Assembly (NCBI GenBank): GCA_020635995.1
Contig: JACJYS010000002.1
Coordinates: 310,001 to 374,000 of the forward strand
Direction of reading: 5' to 3'
From: Chitinophagales bacterium
GTDB lineage: Bacteria; Bacteroidota; Bacteroidia; Chitinophagales; UBA8649
Length of the DNA stretch: 64,000 nt
The position numbers were made by a program, and so were the translations under genes. Positions 59,437 through 64,000 of the stretch are shown piece by piece (the stretch's first letter is position 1; the number at the start of each line of letters is the position of its first letter). The notes under the pieces were generated by a model. It did not search any database and was not told the origin of the DNA. It saw nothing but the letters and a program-made list of their open reading frames with translations.

Positions 59437-61553
59437 GCAGGAATAGTAAATTTTATAGTAGTACCGTTGCTTTCTTGGTTTTTATCTACCCATATTTCCC
59501 CACCATGATTTTCAATTATCTTTTTGCAAATAGCTAACCCCATGCCGCTATTATTAGTATTGCCTAATTTTTTAAACATTTTGAATACTTCTTCATTTTT
59601 GCTTTCTTCTATTCCTATTCCGTTATCGCTAACTTCTATTAAATAGTTGTTTTTCTGCTTGCTACTATCTATTTTTATTTTAGGCTTTTCTACTGTGTTT
59701 TGAATTGAATTAGTAATTAAATTTTCAAAAACTGTAATCATTTGCTTTTTATTGCACTTAGCCACCGGCAGTTTAGATACAACAGCTATTTCGGCTTTGT
59801 TGTCTTCAAATATGTTTTTCAACCGCAATTTTACATTGTCTATTATTTGAGCTAAGTCTATTTCTTCATAAGAAAATTGTTCTTCATCAAGCTGAGAGTA
59901 TTGAATAATACCGTCTAACATTTTATTCATATTGTTTATGCCTGTATTAATGAATTTTATATACTGCATACTCTCTTCATCAAATTTTTCGGCATGTTTT
60001 TTCTGTAAAAGTTCAGAAAAGCCACTTATGCTTCTCATTGGCTCTTTAAAATCATGCGAAAGAATATAGGCAAAACGCTCTAACTTATTATTTTTTTCAA
60101 GATACTCCTCAAGTTTATTGTTTTTTTCTACGAGTTTATTGTTACTCTCTTCTAAAGCTTTTTTGGTTTCAAAATATTCTGTTTCATTTTTTACAATTAC
60201 TATTGCTTTTTCTTTATCTATAGGCGAGCAACTGTTGTTTAAGCGAAAAACTTTCCCATTTAGCTCTCTATCTATATAAAACTGAACGGTTTCTTGTTTA
60301 CTAATAGCGTTTCTTAATTTTTCTAACACAATAGCGGCTTCTTTTTCAGGCAAAACATCTGTTACATGTTTTCCTACTATATCCATATTAGGTCTGTAAT
60401 CTGTTGTGTTATTTCCTTTAAATACGTTCAAATAAAAGCCTTCTGTATTTACTACCAACACTATTTCCGGTATGGCATTTATTAACGCATTTTTGTATTC
60501 ATAGGCTGTTTTATAAAATTTTCTTTGTCCTACCTCTGCGGTTATATCGTTGGTAAAAGTAATTATTTGCGTAGGATTGCCTTCGGCATCTCTCTTAAAT
60601 ACCTTTTTGCATACATTTAGCCAATACGATTTACTTTCTATGGCAGAAAAATAATTAACATCGGCATCTATTTTTTCTTCTCCATTAAGTTTAAGTGCTT
60701 TGATTTTTAACTCTTGTATGCTGGGGTTGCTACTTTCTTCTAAATCAAAAGTGTTCCACTCATCTTCATAGTAACCCAAATATTTCCTATGCTTAAAGTT
60801 TGAATAAGTTATTCTTTTTTCAATTAAATCATACACATAAATATAGCTTGAACTACTATCTAAAATTTGCTGGCTTGTAGTTTCATAAGCATGATTTGTA
60901 GTTTGTATTTCTACATTTCTTTTTTGGCTCTGAATTTTAGCAAAAGATACCGCAGGCGTGTTTTCTTTATCGCTATTTTTACTTTTAAGAATATTACTTT
61001 CTAACTCATATACAGACCCCGTATTATTTTTTAAGGTAAATGAAAACACTTCCTTTTTTAACTCTACATTTTTAGAAACTTTAAATTGTTCTTCATCTAC
61101 AGTTATAGATTTATCTTCAATAGCATTAATGAAATCTATTAATCTTTCCTCTGTTTTTGCTTTTTCATCTATAATTTCCTGTACACTTGGTAAGGTATAA
61201 ACGCTTTGGCAGTTTAAATAAAGGTATTTCTTGTTTCGGGGTAAAAGTTTTAAGTATTCAGTGTCATGATGATAAAAGCTAACTTCGTTAAAAAGGTGGT
61301 TAACGTTATTTTGTACTAAATAAAAGCCTCTTAGGTTTGTTTTGTTTACATTAAAATCTTGATGAATGATATACGTGCTTATACTGTTATCAGAAAGATA
61401 AGTTTTAACTTTTGACGAGATATTTATATCAAAAGTTTTAAAGAAATTTAGACCAACAAACTCATTATCATTGATTTTTAAATCATAATAATCCTCCACA
61501 TCAATAATTACATTATTGTTGTCTAAATAAAAAGTACACACACACTTACACAC
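59433..61553 (-). CDS. PAS-domain sensor histidine kinase
   Basis: The 706-residue protein has PAS-like segments (about 230-340 with YVYDLIEKRITYSNFKHRKYLGY, and about 350-460 with IPEIVLVVNTEGFYLNVFKG), a coiled coil (about 470-495), the HisKA domain with phosphorylated His in ILSHDFKEPMRSISGFSELLQ (about residue 500), and an ATPase domain (VFENLITNSIQNT N-box, EVSDNGIGIEES G1, GMGLAICKKIIENHGGEIW G2). No membrane span or signal, so cytoplasmic. The N-terminal start is unclear: the only in-frame candidate is GTG at 61553 inside a GT-repeat. No response regulator is adjacent. Confidence 0.85.
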   Translation of the reverse strand: MCKCVCTFYLDNNNVIIDVEDYYDLKINDNEFVGLNFFKTFDINISSKVKTYLSDNSISTYIIHQDFNVNKTNLRGFYLVQNNVNHLFNEVSFYHHDTEYLKLLPRNKKYLYLNCQSVYTLPSVQEIIDEKAKTEERLIDFINAIEDKSITVDEEQFKVSKNVELKKEVFSFTLKNNTGSVYELESNILKSKNSDKENTPAVSFAKIQSQKRNVEIQTTNHAYETTSQQILDSSSSYIYVYDLIEKRITYSNFKHRKYLGYYEDEWNTFDLEESSNPSIQELKIKALKLNGEEKIDADVNYFSAIESKSYWLNVCKKVFKRDAEGNPTQIITFTNDITAEVGQRKFYKTAYEYKNALINAIPEIVLVVNTEGFYLNVFKGNNTTDYRPNMDIVGKHVTDVLPEKEAAIVLEKLRNAISKQETVQFYIDRELNGKVFRLNNSCSPIDKEKAIVIVKNETEYFETKKALEESNNKLVEKNNKLEEYLEKNNKLERFAYILSHDFKEPMRSISGFSELLQKKHAEKFDEESMQYIKFINTGINNMNKMLDGIIQYSQLDEEQFSYEEIDLAQIIDNVKLRLKNIFEDNKAEIAVVSKLPVAKCNKKQMITVFENLITNSIQNTVEKPKIKIDSSKQKNNYLIEVSDNGIGIEESKNEEVFKMFKKLGNTNNSGMGLAICKKIIENHGGEIWVDKNQESNGTTIKFTIPA

Positions 61554-61661
61554 ACAAAATGGTTTACCTAATTATTAAAACTACTTAAAAAGTTATACGA
61601 ACTTTTATGCTGTATAGTTACAACTTTTTTTTCAAAAATTTATAGAATATTTTGTTAAAAT

Positions 61662-62780
61662 CTAATACAATTCAAATTTTAATAAACGTGTTTCTATTTT
61701 GCCGTTAAACAGCTTTATTTTTTGGCTTGTTTTTAAGCCTATGTGTTTTCTGGCTTCTACATTTCCGGAAATTATCCAAGCCGTCCAACCTTCAAAATTT
61801 TGTTTTAAATGATTGCCTATTTCTTTGTATAATTGTATGATGTCATCACTTTTTATTCTTTCGTCATAAGGCGGATTTAAAACCACAACTCCTTGATTTT
61901 CTTTAGGTTTATATTTAAAAAAATCTCCTTGCTCTAAATGATGAATAGGCATAAATCCGGCTCGCACCATATTTTCTTTTGCTATTTGAAATGTTTTATG
62001 GTCTATTTCTATTCCTTTCACATTTGGATATTCATTCAATATTGCTTTATTGGCATCGGCATATACTTTTTTCCATAATTTTTCATCAAAATTGGGCCAA
62101 TTCATAAAACCAAAATCTGCTCTATCAATTCCCACAGGCTTGTTAGTTGCTTTAAATAAAGCTTCTATAACCAAAGTCCCAGAGCCTGTCATGCCATCAA
62201 AAAATGGCATTTTCCCGTCCCACTCCGATAAAGCAATAACGCCTGCTGCCAGCACTTCGTTTAAAGGAGCCTGCCCGCCTTCTAATTTATATCCTCTTTT
62301 AAATAAACTGTCGCCCGAAGCATCTATTGCTAATTGAATATCATTCTCTCTTATGTTTAATGAGAAAATAAAATTTGGCTTTCTCACATCTACATTTGGG
62401 CGTTTGTTGTCTTGCTTTCTAAAAAAATCGCAGATAGCATCTTTTACTCTTAATGCTGCATATTTTGAGTGCTTAAAAACCGAAGAATGTACAATGGAAT
62501 CAATTTTAAAAGTGTCATCTACACTCATAAATTTTGACCAATCAAACTCGTAGCATTTTCTGTACAAATCATCTTCATTTTGGGCAGAAAAAGTATAAAA
62601 TGGCTGTATTATTCTTAAACTTAATGCACTGTATAAATGTATTTTGTACAATGTTTCATCATCACATTCTAATGAAATAGCTCTGTTTAATACCTGAACA
62701 TTTGAGGCGCCTAAATTGGCTAATTCTTTAGCACATACTTCTTCTAAACCAAATAATGTTTTGGCAATATATTGTTTCAT
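61662..62780 (-). CDS. rlmL: THUMP-domain rRNA (guanine-N2) methyltransferase, RlmL-like
   Basis: The 372-residue protein has a THUMP-type RNA-binding N-terminus (about 55-160) and a SAM methyltransferase domain with FFDGMTGSGTLVIEALFKA (motif I region) and the catalytic VVLNPPYDERI (NPPY). This is the RlmL/TrmG-like family that makes m2G in 23S rRNA, here with the single-methylase form of Bacteroidota; the exact base is not determined from sequence. Confidence 0.87.
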   Translation of the reverse strand: MKQYIAKTLFGLEEVCAKELANLGASNVQVLNRAISLECDDETLYKIHLYSALSLRIIQPFYTFSAQNEDDLYRKCYEFDWSKFMSVDDTFKIDSIVHSSVFKHSKYAALRVKDAICDFFRKQDNKRPNVDVRKPNFIFSLNIRENDIQLAIDASGDSLFKRGYKLEGGQAPLNEVLAAGVIALSEWDGKMPFFDGMTGSGTLVIEALFKATNKPVGIDRADFGFMNWPNFDEKLWKKVYADANKAILNEYPNVKGIEIDHKTFQIAKENMVRAGFMPIHHLEQGDFFKYKPKENQGVVVLNPPYDERIKSDDIIQLYKEIGNHLKQNFEGWTAWIISGNVEARKHIGLKTSQKIKLFNGKIETRLLKFELY

Positions 62781-62797
62781 AATTGTGGCAAAGATAA

Positions 62798-63385
62798 CTA
62801 TTTATCTATCCACTTTACTTTGTCTTGTATGGGTGTTATTCTACGCCCGGGTTTTATTTCTTCGTTAGGAACACCTAAGTATAAAAATCCTAAAACATCA
62901 TCTTCTGCTTCAAATCCCAAATAGTTTTTCATTTCATCAGTAAAAGTCATTCCCCCACTATGAATATATGCGGCATATCCCATAGCACTAGCTGCTAATT
63001 GCATATTTTGTACTGCCATAGCTGTAGCTTCTATTTCTTCTATTTTAGGTATGTGAGCATTTGCACCTCTTTTATTTATAATGGCTATAATATGCGAAGT
63101 GCTTTTTGCTCTTTCTATTAATCCGTTGTATTTAACTTGTTTAAACTTATCGGCAGGAGCATTATTTTTATACATATCGGCATGAGCTTTACTTATAGTG
63201 TGTTTTCCCTCATCTGTAAAAACTACAAAACGCCAAGGTTCTGTATATCCATGGGTTGGAGCCCAGTTAGCACATTCTAATATTGTCCAAACATCAGCAT
63301 CGGGTATTTTTTCATTACTGCATTGCTCTGGTTTAATGGTTCTTCTTTCTTTAATGTTTTGGATAACTGTTTGTGCTTTATTCAT
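62798..63385 (-). CDS. Nitroreductase-family FMN oxidoreductase
   Basis: The 195-residue protein has the family opening IKERRTIKPEQ (FMN phosphate binding), ILECANWAPTHGYTEPWRFVVF, AVQNMQLAASAMGYAAYIHSGG and DVLGFLYLGVPNEEIKPGRR. It reduces nitro compounds, quinones or enones with NAD(P)H; the natural substrate is unknown. It ends 18 bases from the methyltransferase start, on the same strand. Confidence 0.88.
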   Translation of the reverse strand: MNKAQTVIQNIKERRTIKPEQCSNEKIPDADVWTILECANWAPTHGYTEPWRFVVFTDEGKHTISKAHADMYKNNAPADKFKQVKYNGLIERAKSTSHIIAIINKRGANAHIPKIEEIEATAMAVQNMQLAASAMGYAAYIHSGGMTFTDEMKNYLGFEAEDDVLGFLYLGVPNEEIKPGRRITPIQDKVKWIDK

Positions 63386-63462
63386 CTTATTATTTTTTTA
63401 AACTCAACACTTATTCGGCAAAAAAGGTTTACTATTACTATTTTTACACAAAATAATTTTTT

Positions 63463-64000
63463 ATGAAAGCAGCAGTATTAACCAAATTTGGCAAAGCAGA
63501 AGAAGCTTTTGAAATACGTGAAGTAGAAATGCCTACTATTAAAAGCAATGAAGTTTTAATAAAAGTAGAAGGATTTGGCTTAAATTTTGCCGATATAATG
63601 GCACGGCAAGGCAATTATCAAGATTGTCCTCCTTTGCCGGCTATTTTAGGTTATGATGTGGTAGGCGAAGTAGTGGAAACAGGAAAAGATGTTAGTAATG
63701 TAAAAAAAGGCGACCGAGTAACCTCCATGACTCGTTTTGGTGGTTATGCAGAATATGCAGTTACAGATTATAGAGCTTGTGCCAAAATAGCTAATGATTA
63801 TCCCTTAGGAAAAGCCACCGCCTTAACTACCCAGTACTGCACAGCAGATTATTGTTTTAACCAAATGATGAATTTATTTGAAGGCGATAAAGTGCTTATT
63901 CACGCTGCGGCAGGAGGTGTAGGTACGGCATTAGTGCAAATGGCGGCAAACAGAGGCTGTGAAATATTTGCAACAGCAGGCTCGGAAGAAAAAATGGAAT
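63463..64000 (+). CDS. Zinc-independent quinone oxidoreductase (MDR family, VAT1-like), 3' end beyond window
   Basis: The 179 residues visible begin MKAAVLTKFGKAEEAFEIRE and contain GFGLNFADIMARQGNYQDCP, ILGYDVVGEVVETG, and the NADPH-binding VLIHAAAGGVGTALVQMAAN, typical of quinone oxidoreductases in the MDR superfamily, closest in pattern to VAT1/QOR. It is an NADPH-dependent reductase; substrate unknown. The C-terminal half is cut by the window edge. Confidence 0.9.
   Translation, partial: MKAAVLTKFGKAEEAFEIREVEMPTIKSNEVLIKVEGFGLNFADIMARQGNYQDCPPLPAILGYDVVGEVVETGKDVSNVKKGDRVTSMTRFGGYAEYAVTDYRACAKIANDYPLGKATALTTQYCTADYCFNQMMNLFEGDKVLIHAAAGGVGTALVQMAANRGCEIFATAGSEEKME

Noticed and set aside
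1..64000. CRISPR array, prophage or toxin-antitoxin system
   Set aside because: No regularly spaced direct repeats of spacer type, no cas, phage structural or recognisable toxin genes were found.
1..64000. tRNA or rRNA genes
   Set aside because: I saw no T-loop-like GTTCRANNC with a matching cloverleaf and no rRNA-conserved stretches in the intergenic DNA; a dedicated search was not possible.

Overview
The window is chromosomal DNA from a low-GC member of the Bacteroidota, probably a flavobacterial or chitinophagal relative. The evidence is: TAnnTTTG promoter boxes in front of many genes, lipoprotein signals of the Bacteroidota type, type IX secretion (T9SS) sorting and gliding-motility C-terminal domains, a MurF-Alr fusion, a cyclophilin-FKBP fusion, and the coaX / outer-membrane protein / TPR / lptC gene order typical of this phylum. 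No rRNA, tRNA, CRISPR array, transposase or integrase gene was seen.

Layout. 1-192 is the 3' end of a T9SS surface protein. 295-4187 is a small island: two leftward lipoprotein genes and a PAS-LuxR regulator, bounded by a truncated copy of the start of the downstream DHH phosphoesterase gene, and carrying two matching 16-bp palindromes that are candidate operators for the regulator. 4188-10313 has the DHH gene, two peptidyl-prolyl isomerase genes, an epimerase, two proteins of unknown function and a TauE-type permease. 10857-17079 is a run of six genes: oxidoreductase, CapA-like protein with SPOR-like tail, coaX, outer-membrane protein, TPR protein, lptC. 17361-27365 holds lpdA, an RsmB-type rRNA methyltransferase, a thioredoxin-like protein, a PLP decarboxylase facing a MurF-Alr fusion, and a lamin-tail T9SS protein. 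27712-33354 encodes a 1880-residue surface protein. 33506-37369 encodes IcmF (fused acyl-CoA mutase) interrupted in frame by a DUF559 nuclease-like segment. 37528-44595 has a hypothetical gene and a TetR-TolC-MFP-RND efflux operon with likely TetR operators. 44966-64000 is mostly housekeeping: parC, hydrolase, DUF1015, epimerase, CBS protein, azurin, recO, AlkD-like, Gfo/Idh oxidoreductase, sugar transferase, ndk, a PAS histidine kinase, an RlmL-type methylase, nitroreductase and a truncated quinone oxidoreductase.

The intergenic DNA is rich in small structured repeats: a ~440-520 bp inverted-copy element (10375-10814 and 54439-54960), 15-3-15 hairpins (37436, 44619), a nested palindrome (44665), a 14-bp tandem array plus terminal-inverted-repeat element (18754-18915), and two short dispersed families. 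The strongest points for a second look are the DUF559 insertion in IcmF, the island with its duplicated gene start and matched LuxR palindromes, and the paired 44-kb-apart structured repeat with compensatory base changes. No search could be run; all family names come from reading the translations.
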